DNA of 64,000 bases from Mayfieldus sp963772265 (GTDB taxonomy: Bacteria; Actinomycetota; Thermoleophilia; Solirubrobacterales; 70-9): positions 310,001 to 374,000 of the forward strand of contig CAVYWS010000005.1 of assembly GCA_963772265.1 (NCBI GenBank). Reading direction: 5' to 3'. Shown piece after piece: positions 33,943 to 42,369 of the stretch (its first letter is position 1; each line of letters begins with the position of its first letter). Below the pieces are notes generated by a model that saw only the letters and a program-made list of their open reading frames with translations, was not told the DNA's origin and did not search any database. Position numbers and translations under genes: made by a program.

Positions 33943-36030
33943 ATGGCTCACCAGGCCGCCGACCGGATCCGAAACGTCGCCCTCATCGGGCACCGAGGGA
34001 GCGGCAAGACCAGTCTTCACGAGGCGATGCTGTTCGAGGCCGGGGCGACCAAGCGGCTGGGGACCGTCGGCGACGGCTCCACCGTCTCCGACTACGAGGA
34101 CGACGAGCAGGAGCGCGAGATGTCGATCGGCGCCGCGCTCGCGTCGTTCGAGCACGACGGTCGCAAGATCAACCTGATCGACACTCCGGGCGAGTCGAGC
34201 TTCGTCGCCGACGCGATCGCCTCGCTGCGCGTCTGCGACGCCGCCGTGGTCGTGGTCAACGCGGTGATGGGGGTCGAGGTCCACACCGAGCGGCTCTGGG
34301 CGCGGGCCGACGCCGAGGGCCTGGCCCGGCTGGTGTTCGTCAACATGCTCGACCGCGAGCGGGCCGATTTCTTCCGCACCCTGGACTCGCTCAAGGAGGC
34401 GTTCGGGCCGCACGTGGTCGCGACCGAGATCCCGATCGGATCAGAGCACGAGGTGACCGGCGTCGTCGACCTGATCGACAACAAGGCGTTCGTCTACGAG
34501 GGAAGCGGGCGTGGCAACTCGACCGAGGCCGAGGTCCCCGAGGAGCTTCGCGACCAGGCCGAGGAATACCGCGAGAAGCTGATGGACGAGGTGGCGGAGA
34601 ACTCCGACGAGCTGATGGAGCGCTACCTCGAGGGCGAGGAGATCGACCACGACGAGATCGTCTCTGTGCTCAAGCAGGGGGTCACCAAGGGCACGATCTT
34701 CCCGGTCACCTGCGGGATCGCGACCAAGAATCTCGGCACCAACCGGCTGCTCGACGCGCTGGTCGAGGACCTGCCCTCGCCGGCGATGCGCGGCGCGGTC
34801 ACCGCGATCGGCGAGGACGGGGAGGAGATCGAGCTCGAGCCCGACGAGTCAGGGGAACTCGTCGCATACGTCTTCAAGACCGTCGCCGACCCCTACACGG
34901 GCCGGATCAACCTGCTGCGGGTCTACTGCGGCACCCTGAAATCCGACTCGCACGTGGTCAACGTGACCCAGTCGGAGAAGGAGAGGATCGGCCAGCTCGG
35001 GACCCCGCTCGGCAAGGATCTGCAGAACGTCGACGAGCTCGGCGCCGGGGACATCGGCGCGGTCGCGAAGCTGAAGGAGACCCGGGCCGGCGACGTCCTC
35101 TGCGGCAAGCAGCAGGCGATCTCGTTCCCGAAGCTCGAGCTGCCGGCGCCGGTGATGGCTTTCGCCTACGAGGCGAAGACCAAGGGCGACGAGGAGAAGG
35201 CCGCGCAGGCAATCCGGCGGCTGTCCGAGGAGGACCCGACCCTCGACGTTCACCGTGACCAGCAGACCGGCGAGCAGATCATCGCTGGGCTCACCCAGGC
35301 CCACGTGGAGGTGATCGTCGACCGGATGAAGCGCCGCTTCGGCGCCGAGATCACGCTGAAGCCGCCGCGGGTTCCGTACCTGGAGACGATCCGCAAGAAG
35401 GCTAAGGCGCACGGGCGCTACAAGAAGCAGACCGGCGGCCGCGGCCAGTTCGGCGACTGCCACATCGAGATCTCGCCCGCCGAGGAGGGCGCGGGCCTGG
35501 AGTTCGTCAACGCGATCAAGGGAGGCGTGATCCCGACCTCCTTCATTCCCGCGGTGGAGAAGGGGATCAAGGAGGCGATGGAGCACGGCACGATCGCCGG
35601 CTACCCGGTCAAGGACGTCAACGTGCGCCTCTACGACGGGTCGCACCACAGCGTCGACTCCTCCGAGATGGCGTTCAAGATCGCCGGCTCGATGGCCTTC
35701 AAGCAGGCGATGGCCGATGCCGGCCCGGTGCTGCTGGAGCCGATCGTCAAGCTGACCGTCTCCTGTCCCGAGGACGTAGTCGGCGACGTGATCGGCGATC
35801 TCAACTCGCGCCGCGGCCGCCCGCTCGGGATGGAGCCCAAGGGCTCGGCCACCGAGGTCGGCGCCGAGGTGCCGATGGCGGAGGTGCTCGACTACGCCCC
35901 CGACCTGCGATCGATCAGCGGCGGACGCGCCGAGTACACGATGGAGTTCGAGCGCTACGAGGAGGTGCCCGGCCACCTGGCCGACAAGGTGGTCTCGGCG
36001 GCTCGCGAGGCCGAAGAGGTCAACGCCTAG
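33943..36030 (+). CDS. Elongation factor G-like translational GTPase (EF-G2 type)
   Basis: 695 residues, full EF-G domain order (G, II, III, IV, V). The nucleotide motifs deviate from true EF-G: P-loop GHRGSGKTSLHE (usually AHIDAGKTT), switch II DTPGESSFVADA (usually DTPGHVDF), G4 VNMLDRE (usually NKMDR). Domain IV-V signatures are intact (GGRGQFGDCHIEISP, GYPVKDVNVRLYDGSHHSVDSSEMAFK, GDLNSRRGRPLGME). These are hallmarks of the EF-G paralogue common in actinobacteria, which may act in ribosome recycling or stress rather than normal elongation. The classical fusA would lie in the str operon, elsewhere. Confidence 0.9.
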   Translation: MAHQAADRIRNVALIGHRGSGKTSLHEAMLFEAGATKRLGTVGDGSTVSDYEDDEQEREMSIGAALASFEHDGRKINLIDTPGESSFVADAIASLRVCDAAVVVVNAVMGVEVHTERLWARADAEGLARLVFVNMLDRERADFFRTLDSLKEAFGPHVVATEIPIGSEHEVTGVVDLIDNKAFVYEGSGRGNSTEAEVPEELRDQAEEYREKLMDEVAENSDELMERYLEGEEIDHDEIVSVLKQGVTKGTIFPVTCGIATKNLGTNRLLDALVEDLPSPAMRGAVTAIGEDGEEIELEPDESGELVAYVFKTVADPYTGRINLLRVYCGTLKSDSHVVNVTQSEKERIGQLGTPLGKDLQNVDELGAGDIGAVAKLKETRAGDVLCGKQQAISFPKLELPAPVMAFAYEAKTKGDEEKAAQAIRRLSEEDPTLDVHRDQQTGEQIIAGLTQAHVEVIVDRMKRRFGAEITLKPPRVPYLETIRKKAKAHGRYKKQTGGRGQFGDCHIEISPAEEGAGLEFVNAIKGGVIPTSFIPAVEKGIKEAMEHGTIAGYPVKDVNVRLYDGSHHSVDSSEMAFKIAGSMAFKQAMADAGPVLLEPIVKLTVSCPEDVVGDVIGDLNSRRGRPLGMEPKGSATEVGAEVPMAEVLDYAPDLRSISGGRAEYTMEFERYEEVPGHLADKVVSAAREAEEVNA

Positions 36031-36038
36031 CCGCCGGG

Positions 36039-36416
36039 ATGAAGTACCTGCACACCTGCTACCGAATCGGCGACATCGACCGCTCGGTCGCCTTCTACAA
36101 CAAGCTCGGTTTCGAGGAGGTGGGACGGTTCCCGATTCGCGACGAGGCGATCAACGTCTTCATGAACCTGCCCGGGGACGGCGACACGGCGCGCCTCGAG
36201 CTGACCTACAACCACGGCGTCGACTCCTATGAGCTCGGGACCGGCTACAACCACATCGCGATCGCCGTCGACGACCTCGATTCGGTCCTGTCGGATCTCG
36301 CCGTGCAGGGGATCGACCCCGAGAAGCCGCCGTATCAGGTCGGCGAAGGCGGTCCGCGGATCTGCTTCGTCCGCGATCCGGACGGCTACCGGATCGAACT
36401 GATCGACTCGCCCTGA
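36039..36416 (+). CDS. Glyoxalase I-like (lactoylglutathione lyase family) protein
   Basis: 125 residues; begins KYLHTCYRIGDIDRSVAFYNKLGFEEVGR like GloA. The four usual metal ligands are present in place: His5, Glu in ARLELTYN, His in GYNHIAIAVDD and Glu in DGYRIELID. Actinobacteria generally use thiols other than glutathione, so the substrate is uncertain. It starts 8 bases after the EF-G-like gene, so they may be co-transcribed. Confidence 0.88.
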   Translation: MKYLHTCYRIGDIDRSVAFYNKLGFEEVGRFPIRDEAINVFMNLPGDGDTARLELTYNHGVDSYELGTGYNHIAIAVDDLDSVLSDLAVQGIDPEKPPYQVGEGGPRICFVRDPDGYRIELIDSP

Positions 36417-36481
36417 GCGGCACCGCCCAGAGCTGGGCCGGCCCTGGCGACCTCCGCCCGGAGCGCTGGTACCGTCCGGTC

Positions 36482-37204
36482 GTGGGCATGGATACAAGCT
36501 GTTCGATCTGCGGTCGCACGATCCTCAAGGGCGAGCGTCCCCGGATCTACCTGATGCCGGATGGCGAGCCGCGCACCGTGTGCGAGCTCTGCCGGTCGCG
36601 AGCCGAGTCGCTTCACTGGGTCTGGGCCGAGATCGCCCACGAGCATCGCCCGCTGCCGCAGCCGCGACGGCGCCGCGGTTCGCTGGTCGGCTGGCTGCGC
36701 ACACGGCGCAGCCCCGCCCAGGCGCCCGAAGCCGAGCCGGCCGGCCAGGGCGGGCCGGCCTCCGAAGAGGGAAACGGCGCCCCGCCCGCGGCTCGATCGA
36801 TCGACCCCGCGGCGCGCGGCGCCAGGGTCGGGCGGGCCGGCGCGGAGCGCGAGCCCGGGACGCGGCTGGAACGGGCGGTGGCGAGGTTCAACGACTCAGA
36901 GCATTCCCGCACGGTCGCCGGTCTGACCAAGACCCTGGGGCCGCCAAGCGTCTCCGTCGGCGCCGCCGCCGGCTCACCGAACGAGATTCGGCTCACCGTC
37001 GCCTGGGAGCTCTCCTGGTATCAGTGGGGCGTCGACCTTGGCGAGCCCTCGATGGGCGTCTATGAGATCGACAAGGGCCACGAGGTCTCCGAGATCGACA
37101 CCGCCGCGCGGCAGTGGAACGCCCATATCGGCGAGGACGGGACCCTGGGCCTCGGCACCGCCCCGCCCCGGGCCGAGGGCCAGCCGGCCGCCCGCGAGGG
37201 CTAG
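36482..37204 (+). CDS. Zinc-ribbon-containing hypothetical protein
   Basis: 240 residues from GTG 36482 (ATG 36488 also possible). The N-terminus has two CxxC pairs (CSICGRTILKGERPRIY and CELCRSRAES), a treble-clef or zinc-ribbon. A disordered Pro/Arg/Gly-rich middle follows, then a compact C-terminal domain (LTVAWELSWYQWGVDLGEPSMGVYEIDKGHEVSEID). No known function; I recall similar proteins from related genomes, next to the RNase HI gene. The stop shares its last base with the RNase HI start. Confidence 0.65.
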   Translation: MGMDTSCSICGRTILKGERPRIYLMPDGEPRTVCELCRSRAESLHWVWAEIAHEHRPLPQPRRRRGSLVGWLRTRRSPAQAPEAEPAGQGGPASEEGNGAPPAARSIDPAARGARVGRAGAEREPGTRLERAVARFNDSEHSRTVAGLTKTLGPPSVSVGAAAGSPNEIRLTVAWELSWYQWGVDLGEPSMGVYEIDKGHEVSEIDTAARQWNAHIGEDGTLGLGTAPPRAEGQPAAREG

Positions 37205-37611
37205 TGCCGGGCGAGAGGCTGCGCGTCAACGTCGACGGGGGCGCGCGGGGAAACCCCGGTCCCGCCGCGATCGCGGCGGTGATCCAGGACGGCAACGGCG
37301 AGGTCCTGGAGGAGCGAAGCGAGCCGATCGGCACCGCGACCAACAACGTCGCCGAGTACCGCGCGCTGCTGCTGGGGATCGAAGGGGCGAAGGCGCACGG
37401 CGCCGGCCGCCTCGATCTGGTCGGCGACTCGGAGCTGATCGTGCGCCAGGTCAAGGGCGAGTACAAGGTCAAGGACGCGACCCTGCGCGAGCTTCACGCC
37501 CAGGTGCTCGATGCCCTCGGGTCGTTCGATGACTGGTCGATCAGCCACGTGCGCAGGGAGCGCAACGCGGAGGCCGATCGCCTCGTCAACGAGGAGTTGG
37601 ACCGCCTGTAG
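37204..37611 (+). CDS. Ribonuclease HI family protein
   Basis: 135 residues from GTG 37204. RNase H fold with the acidic active site: Asp in NVDGGARGNPGPAAIAAV, Glu in NNVAEYRALLLG, Asp in LVGDSELIVRQV and the last Asp in RRERNAEADRLVN. It lacks the basic handle of E. coli RNase HI, as is usual for the short actinobacterial/YpdQ-type proteins. It would cut RNA in RNA-DNA hybrids, complementing the RNase HII at 16.5 kb. Coupled to the zinc-ribbon gene upstream. Confidence 0.92.
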   Translation: MPGERLRVNVDGGARGNPGPAAIAAVIQDGNGEVLEERSEPIGTATNNVAEYRALLLGIEGAKAHGAGRLDLVGDSELIVRQVKGEYKVKDATLRELHAQVLDALGSFDDWSISHVRRERNAEADRLVNEELDRL

Positions 37612-37620
37612 CCTTGGGTT

Positions 37621-38122
37621 GTGGCTGAGCGGCCTATAGATCCCGGGGTGGTGATCGGCCACGTCCACCTCAAGGTCTCCGACCTCGATCGGGCGCTCGA
37701 CTTCTACTGCGGGGTTCTGGGGTTCGAGCTCCAGGACCGGATGGGCGAGCGAGGCGGCGTTCATCTCCGCCGGCGGCTATCACCACCACATCGGGCTCAA
37801 CACCTGGGAGTCGGCGGGTGGAAGCCCGCCCCCGCGCGGAACCACCGGCCTCTACCACTTCGCGGTCCGCTATCCGACCCGCCGCGCCCTTGCCGACGCG
37901 CTGCATCGTCTGGGCGACGCCGGAATCTCGCTCAGCGGGGCCTCCGATCACGGCGTCAGCGAGGCGCTGTATCTCTCCGATCCCGACGGCAACGGGCTGG
38001 AGCTCTACTGGGACCGCCCCCGCGAGCAGTGGCCGCGCACGCCCGACGGCGAGCTGGCGATGTTCACCGAGCCGCTCGACCTGCGCGATCTGCTCGCCGA
38101 GCTGGAGGCTGAGCCGGCGTGA
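37621..38122 (+). CDS. VOC-family (catechol dioxygenase-like) protein, frameshifted
   Basis: About 166 residues when repaired. N-terminal part IGHVHLKVSDLDRALDFYCGVLGFELQDRM, then after dropping one base near 37746-37753 the second beta-module reads EAAFISAGGYHHHIGLNTWES, TTGLYHFAVRYPTRRALADALHRL, and GVSEALYLSDPDGNGLELYWDRP. His in VHLKV, His in YHFAV and Glu in GLELYWD are the usual VOC metal ligands. Resembles CatE-like extradiol dioxygenases. Overlaps the next gene by 4 bases (GTGA). Confidence 0.8.
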
Positions 38123-38763
38123 AGGTCGCGATCGCCGGCGGCCACGGCAAGATCGCCCGCCTGCTCGAGGGGCTGCTGGTCGAGCGCGGCGACGAGGCGG
38201 TCGGGTTGATCCGAAACCCCGACCACGCCGACGACCTGCGCGAGATCGGCGCCGAGCCGGTGGTCTGCGATCTCGAGGACGAGCACAGCGACGTCGCCGC
38301 CGCGATCGCCGGCGCCGACGCAGTCGTGTTCGCGGCCGGCGCCGGCCCCGGCAGCGGCGCCGATCGAAAGCGCAGCATGGACCTCGGCGGAGCTTTGAAG
38401 CTGATCGCAGCGGCGAAGCAGGGCGGGATCGACCGTTACCTGATCGTCAGCTCGATGGGAGCCGCCGACCCGCCCGCCGAGGGCGGCGACACCTTCGGCG
38501 AGTACCTGCGCGCCAAGGGCGCCGCCGACAGGGCTCTCGCCGAAAGCGGCCTCGCCTACACCATCGTTCGGCCCGGCAGGCTCACCGACGATCCGCCGAC
38601 GGGGCGGGTGAGGGTGGGGGAGGGCCTTGAGAGCGGGTCGGTCAGCCGCGCCGACGTCGCCGCGGTCCTGGTTGCCTGCCTGGGGGCCGACGGCACGATC
38701 GGCCGCGAGTTCGACCTGCTGCAGGGGGAGACCCCGATCGAAGAGGCCCTCGTCGCCCTCTAA
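38119..38763 (+). CDS. NAD(P)H-binding SDR-like protein
   Basis: 214 residues from GTG 38119. Atypical SDR of the YwnB/NmrA-like kind: start KVAIAGGHGKIARLLEGLLVERG (GGxGxI dinucleotide motif), ADAVVFAAGAGPGS, RYLIVSSMGAADPP, and YTIVRPGRLTDDPPTGRV, GSVSRADVAAVLVACL. These proteins bind NADP and often have no classical Tyr-Lys pair. Coupled to the VOC gene. A strong terminator follows. Confidence 0.88.
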   Translation: MKVAIAGGHGKIARLLEGLLVERGDEAVGLIRNPDHADDLREIGAEPVVCDLEDEHSDVAAAIAGADAVVFAAGAGPGSGADRKRSMDLGGALKLIAAAKQGGIDRYLIVSSMGAADPPAEGGDTFGEYLRAKGAADRALAESGLAYTIVRPGRLTDDPPTGRVRVGEGLESGSVSRADVAAVLVACLGADGTIGREFDLLQGETPIEEALVAL

Positions 38764-38767
38764 CGCA

Positions 38768-38796
38768 AAGCGGCGGCGCCGAAAGCGCCGCCGCTT
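38768..38796 (+). terminator. Bidirectional terminator hairpin
   Basis: A perfect 12-bp stem (AAGCGGCGGCGC with GCGCCGCCGCTT) with loop CGAAA, immediately after the SDR stop at 38763 and before the convergent protease gene (stop 38821). AA/TT at the base gives a short U-like end in both directions. Confidence 0.8.
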
Positions 38797-38820
38797 CTGC
38801 GGTCCGTAGTGCTGATGTCG

Positions 38821-39657
38821 CTATACGCCTAGGCCCTTCAGCACGGCGCTGACGGTGTTGGCGTTGAATGCCTCGGTGCCGGGCACGAGCTGCACGCCGG
38901 AGAACCCGTGCGCGCGGGCGTAGGCGAGCTCCTTGGGGAGGTCGCCGACACCGTTCGAGCCCGCCAGCGGTGCGATCTGAACCGTGCTCAGGACCCCGAT
39001 CGCGCCACCGGTTGCGTTGAGGAAGCCGCTGCCCGAGTCGCCGGGGATCCCGGGAGTCGCGGTGTAGACGTCATGGCTCCAGCCGCTGGGGGCGTTCTGC
39101 AGGACGACGCCCTGCTTCGGGCTGAGGACCGTGACACCGCCGCGCAGCTCCGAGTTGCCGTAGGTGTAGACGGTCGATCCGCTTCCGCCCCAGGCGCCGA
39201 CCCCGGTAGGCCCGCCGAATCCGGGCACCGAGGGATTGACGCTGGCGACGTCGGCCGGGTCGACCTTGATCAGGGCCAGGTCGTTGAACGCGCAGGTATC
39301 GGCATCGGCCTCGCCGTTTGCCTGCATCGTCAGCCACGAGTTGTAGACCAGGGTCCCCGGACGGCTGGCTCCGGTGATGTCCACCGGCGTTCCGAGCGGA
39401 AGCGACGCGCTGTCGCAGCCGTCGGTCTCGGTGGCGGCGCCGGTGCCGGAGCAGTGCGCTGCCTGTCCGAGGTAGACGTTCGACCCGTCCTGGTAGACGA
39501 AGTTCGACGTGCATTGGGCGCCTTCGGTGAAGACCTGGACGCCGGGATGGATCGTTGCCTGGTCGGCGGGAGCCCACGCTGCCGCCGCCGAGGGAATGAG
39601 CGCCAGCGCACCGAATACCAGCGCCACTGCCAGTGCCAGAAGATGCTTTCTCTGCAT
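38821..39657 (-). CDS. Secreted trypsin-like serine protease
   Basis: 278 residues from ATG 39657, preceded by GGAGGTCC. Signal peptide KHLLALAVALVFGALALIPSAAAA. Chymotrypsin-fold triad: His in GQAAHCSG, Asp in NDLALIKVD, Ser in PGDSGSGFLN. Cys residues (CTSN/AAHC, CDSA, DTCA) are placed for disulphides. Likely an extracellular protease or a protease-like protein. A second one of the S1 type lies in the island at 44 kb. Convergent with the SDR gene. Confidence 0.87.
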   Translation of the reverse strand: MQRKHLLALAVALVFGALALIPSAAAAWAPADQATIHPGVQVFTEGAQCTSNFVYQDGSNVYLGQAAHCSGTGAATETDGCDSASLPLGTPVDITGASRPGTLVYNSWLTMQANGEADADTCAFNDLALIKVDPADVASVNPSVPGFGGPTGVGAWGGSGSTVYTYGNSELRGGVTVLSPKQGVVLQNAPSGWSHDVYTATPGIPGDSGSGFLNATGGAIGVLSTVQIAPLAGSNGVGDLPKELAYARAHGFSGVQLVPGTEAFNANTVSAVLKGLGV

Positions 39658-39850
39658 TTCTACGGACCTCCGTCCGTGGCAATTTGTGTCGGAGTCCCGC
39701 CCCTGCAAGGCGACCTCCCCCTGTACCTAATTTTTGAGTCGTATCAGACGACGCCCGCGCAGGCGTCACTTCCGCGTTTTTGGGCCCTTTTTCCTCGACA
39801 TTCGTTTGGGCGGCGGTCGTCAAAGCCGTGGCTATACTCGTCGGACCCGG

Positions 39851-39924
39851 GCGGCTGTAGCTCAGTTGGCTAGAGCGTCTGCTTGCCATGCAGAAGGTCG
39901 TGGGTTCGAATCCCATCAGCCGCT
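39851..39924 (+). tRNA. tRNA-Gly (anticodon GCC)
   Basis: Acceptor stem GCGGCTG pairs with CAGCCGC; D-arm GCTCAGTTGGCTAGAGC; anticodon arm TCTGC-TTGCCAT-GCAGA gives GCC; T-arm GTGGG-TTCGAAT-CCCAT. CCA is not encoded. No second copy of its 3' end was found in the window. Confidence 0.97.
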
Positions 39925-39937
39925 CTACGGGACACCT

Positions 39938-40828
39938 ATGGCAGACGAGCACAAAAAATCAGAGAATCAGGATCGCCGCGCCTCCCGACGCGGCGTTTTG
40001 AAACGTGGCGAGCGTCGCCCGAGCGAGAAGCCCCAGGCCGGGTCCCAGCGTGGGGGTGGCTCAAACCAGCAGCCGAAGAAGGACGAAGCGGCTGCGAGCA
40101 CCGAGAAGGTCTCGACCCTTCTGGAGACGACCAGCAAGGAGGTGAAGCAGCTTCTCGAGGCCGCCGACGACGCGGCCGAGAAGATCCGCGAGGCGGCGAA
40201 GACCGAGACTTCGATAAACGCCGATGGGGAGGCCGCCAATGCCAGCGAAGGCTCGTCGGTTCTCGCCAGCCTCAACAAGGAGGTCAAGCAGGTGCTCGAG
40301 GCCGCCGACGACGCGGGCGAGAAGATCCGCGAGGAGGCGCGCGAGGAGGCGCGGCGGCTGATCGAGGAGACGCGCCGCCGGGCCGAGGCCGTGACCACCG
40401 AGCACATCGACCGTGTCTCCCAGATGAGCGGCGAGCTGCTCGAGCAGCTGGGTGCCGTCGACGAGCAGATGCAGAACCTCCGCAGCGCCTTCGACCAATC
40501 GATCAGGGCGATGGGCGCCGACCTCGGGGTCGAGGACACCGCCGTCTGGGACACCCAGAACGGCGCTGTCGAGGAGGAGCATGAGGGTGAGCTGCGCCAG
40601 CGGCTCGGCCGCCGGCGCAAGATGGTGCCGGCCCGCGTGCCCGAGGGGATAAGCGAGGGCGCCCGCCTGCTCGCGATGCAGCAGCTGACCGCCGGCGTCG
40701 CCCCGGAAGAGATCGAGGAGCGCCTTCGCAAGGAGCTCGGGGTCGAGAACCCCAAGCCGCTGCTCGAGTGGATGGGCATCGACGTGCAGGCTTCGCGCGA
40801 GTCCTCGCGCAGGTCCGGCAAGGACTGA
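39938..40828 (+). CDS. Coiled-coil hypothetical protein with internal repeat
   Basis: 296 residues from ATG 39938, 13 bases after tRNA-Gly. The N-terminal 70 residues are basic and disordered; residues about 60-190 form a long charged helix with an internal duplication (EVKQLLEAADDAAEKIREAA, again as EVKQVLEAADDAGEKIREEA) and EARRLIEETRRRAEAV, then SGELLEQLGAVDEQMQNLRSAF. The C-terminal part (ARLLAMQQLTAGVAPEEIEERLRKELGVENPKPLLEWMG) looks like a small helical domain. DivIVA-like or other cytoskeletal/scaffold roles are possible but unproven. Confidence 0.75.
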   Translation: MADEHKKSENQDRRASRRGVLKRGERRPSEKPQAGSQRGGGSNQQPKKDEAAASTEKVSTLLETTSKEVKQLLEAADDAAEKIREAAKTETSINADGEAANASEGSSVLASLNKEVKQVLEAADDAGEKIREEAREEARRLIEETRRRAEAVTTEHIDRVSQMSGELLEQLGAVDEQMQNLRSAFDQSIRAMGADLGVEDTAVWDTQNGAVEEEHEGELRQRLGRRRKMVPARVPEGISEGARLLAMQQLTAGVAPEEIEERLRKELGVENPKPLLEWMGIDVQASRESSRRSGKD

Positions 40829-40867
40829 GTCCTCGCCTGGCCGCTCGCTACGCTTGGCCCGCAGCCA

Positions 40868-40938
40868 GGCGCCTTGGCGGAGTGGCTACGCAGCGGCCTG
40901 CAAAGCCGTTTACACCGGTTCGATTCCGGTAGGCGCCT
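40868..40938 (+). tRNA. tRNA-Cys (anticodon GCA)
   Basis: Acceptor GGCGCCT pairs with AGGCGCC; anticodon arm CGGC-CTGCAAA-GCCG gives GCA; T-arm ACCGG-TTCGATT-CCGGT. CCA not encoded. Its 3' end is repeated imperfectly at 46581-46605, the far edge of the island. Confidence 0.96.
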
Positions 40939-40939
40939 C
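40914..40939 (+). repeat. attL-like site: 3' end of tRNA-Cys
   Basis: 26 bases covering the T-arm and acceptor 3' side of tRNA-Cys. The copy at 46581-46605 matches 24 of 26 positions, with one substitution (C to G in the T-loop) and one missing T. Confidence 0.75.
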
Positions 40940-40942
40940 ATC

Positions 40943-40972
40943 GAGAAGCCCCGCTACGGCGGGGTTTTCTCT
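40943..40972 (+). terminator. Terminator after tRNA-Cys
   Basis: GAGAA-GCCCCGC / GCGGGG-TTTTCTC with loop TACG, giving a GC stem followed by TTTTCTC. It closes the tRNA transcript just inside the island. Confidence 0.8.
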
Positions 40973-40992
40973 TGCCCAAGGTAGTTCGACGG

Positions 40993-41472
40993 ATGGCGAA
41001 CGTGTCGCGAGATCGGCGTGACCGACCTCGGAAAAAGGAGCGCCCCAGGGCCGAAGAACCTTCAGAGGCACTCGGCGCTGCGTACAACGCTGTGAATCTC
41101 GACGCCGTTGCAATCGTTGACGTTGAAACTCAGGACTGGTGGAGGCGATTGGTTGGCAGCATCGCGGCGCATTACGGGCAGATAGGCGATTCAGGGGCGC
41201 TGGAAATGGATCATCACGCGGGCACCGAGGCGGCCATCATCATCTACCTGCTCTGGGCAGCGTTTGAGAAGTACACGGAATTCATTGAGAGGCATAGCCT
41301 TGCGAAGCGCGGAGAGTATGAGCAGGCGCGGGTCATGCTCTACCCGTTCTATTTCTTGGGCGCTGGCTGGTCGCTCTTTTCAGGACACACCGACTTGCGC
41401 GAGCGCGTGCATAGCGACCCTCTGGCTCCTGAGAGACAAGTACCCGCTGGGTTGCTTGAGCCACCGCCCTAG
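40993..41472 (+). CDS. Hypothetical island protein
   Basis: About 159 residues from ATG 40993 (TTG 40972 is an alternative overlapping the terminator). Basic N-terminus (RDRRDRPRKKERPRAEEP), then a helical hydrophobic stretch (GTEAAIIIYLLWAAFEKYTEFIERH) and LYPFYFLGAGWSLF, which could be a single membrane or buried helix. No family recognised. Codon use is less GC-biased than the flanking core genes, fitting acquisition by transfer. Confidence 0.55.
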   Translation: MANVSRDRRDRPRKKERPRAEEPSEALGAAYNAVNLDAVAIVDVETQDWWRRLVGSIAAHYGQIGDSGALEMDHHAGTEAAIIIYLLWAAFEKYTEFIERHSLAKRGEYEQARVMLYPFYFLGAGWSLFSGHTDLRERVHSDPLAPERQVPAGLLEPPP

Positions 41473-41514
41473 CGAGATACTGCGGGGGCGGATGTCACGG
41501 TGCGCCATCGAAGA

Positions 41515-41811
41515 ATGAAGCGCCCGCCCGGTCTGGTTGGGGCCTTGGGTCTCTGCGATTACGGCGGCAAGCTGCACATTCCCAACCCCGAGCTTTTCGA
41601 CTGGCACCACGAGAGACTCACGACCTACTGTGGCCGAGAGTGGCCGCTTCCCCCCAAGGGATTGCACACTTGGGCTGACGTGGACGAGGACGACGTCTGT
41701 AAACAGTGCTTGGGGTCGTCTCACGTGGCGGAGTCCGTAGCGCCCGAGGCGCACAAGCACTTTTGGAGCCACTGGAGCGAAGCCCTCAAAGCCGCTGGGC
41801 TGTCGGAGTAG
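41515..41811 (+). CDS. Chimeric small protein: phage-like Cys motif plus SnoaL tail
   Basis: 98 residues from ATG 41515 (GTG 41500 possible). The first 60 residues (CDYGGKLHIPN; TTYCGREWPLPPKGLHTWADVDEDDVCKQC) carry spaced Cys/His that could bind zinc and recall small phage-encoded proteins. The last residues HWSEALKAAGLSE are the terminal sequence of SnoaL-like proteins, as in the next gene. The joint suggests a recombination fusion rather than a natural domain. The next gene starts 3 bases after its stop. Confidence 0.5.
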   Translation: MKRPPGLVGALGLCDYGGKLHIPNPELFDWHHERLTTYCGREWPLPPKGLHTWADVDEDDVCKQCLGSSHVAESVAPEAHKHFWSHWSEALKAAGLSE

Positions 41812-41814
41812 GCG

Positions 41815-42213
41815 ATGTCGCAGGAGAACATCGAGGTCATCGGCCGGGCCTACGAGCTTCTGAACTGCCGAGACGCCGAGGGACTCGTCGAACTCTGCGC
41901 CGACGACTTCGTAATGGACATGACGGAGCGGGTCTTCAATCCCGACACCTATCGAGGCCCAGACGGGATTCGGCGTTTCCTCGGTGATGTGGACGAGGCT
42001 TGGCAGAGCTACCGCTGGCACGTGGAGGAAGCGCGACCGGCGGGGGAGGCGGTAGTCGCCATGCTCCATTGCGAGGGGCAAAGCCGAGAGGGTGGTCCAG
42101 GTGTCGACTGGCACGTCGCCTGGATGTGGAAGCTCGACGCAGGCACTCCGACCTCGCTTCGGTTCTACCGAGACCGGAAGAAAGCCCTCGAAGCTGCCGG
42201 GCTGTCGGAGTAG
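41815..42213 (+). CDS. SnoaL-like (NTF2 fold) protein
   Basis: 132 residues from ATG 41815. Begins SQENIEVIGRAYELLNCRDAEGLVELCADDFVMD, the usual start of the large Thermoleophilia family of SnoaL-like proteins, with YRGPDGIRRFLGDVDEAWQSYRW and the end KKALEAAGLSE. NTF2-like cone fold; members are isomerases, hydrolases or of unknown role. Related sequences in this window are the intact gene at 47720-48115 and fragments at 44908-44936 and 45475-45604. Confidence 0.8.
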   Translation: MSQENIEVIGRAYELLNCRDAEGLVELCADDFVMDMTERVFNPDTYRGPDGIRRFLGDVDEAWQSYRWHVEEARPAGEAVVAMLHCEGQSREGGPGVDWHVAWMWKLDAGTPTSLRFYRDRKKALEAAGLSE

Positions 42214-42250
42214 GCCATAGCCGGCGCATCAGCATTAATTGGGTTTTGGG

Positions 42251-42320
42251 GCAACCTGACGAGCACGGCAGATGTGAGGTGTCCGAGAAAAGCCGATTAA
42301 TGAGGATGGACTCAGGTTGC
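42251..42320. promoter_or_regulatory. AT-rich intergenic region with 9-bp inverted repeat
   Basis: The 156-base gap before the secreted gene contains GCAACCTGA (42251-42259) and its exact complement TCAGGTTGC (42312-42320), 52 bases apart, plus two ATTAAT palindromes (in GCATTAATTGG and CGATTAATGAG). In such a GC-rich genome this is a plausible promoter/operator; no specific regulator can be named. Confidence 0.35.
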
Positions 42321-42369
42321 GCGAAGGCTAGGGTGGCGCGGTCCTAATCGTCCGCCAGGGAGGTGCGCG

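Noticed and set aside
34849..35976. 375-codon minus-strand frame
   Set aside because: Shadow of the EF-G-like gene, which has complete GTPase and domain IV/V motifs.
39851..39924. tRNA-Gly as a third integration site
   Set aside because: I looked for a second copy of its 3' end downstream and found none.
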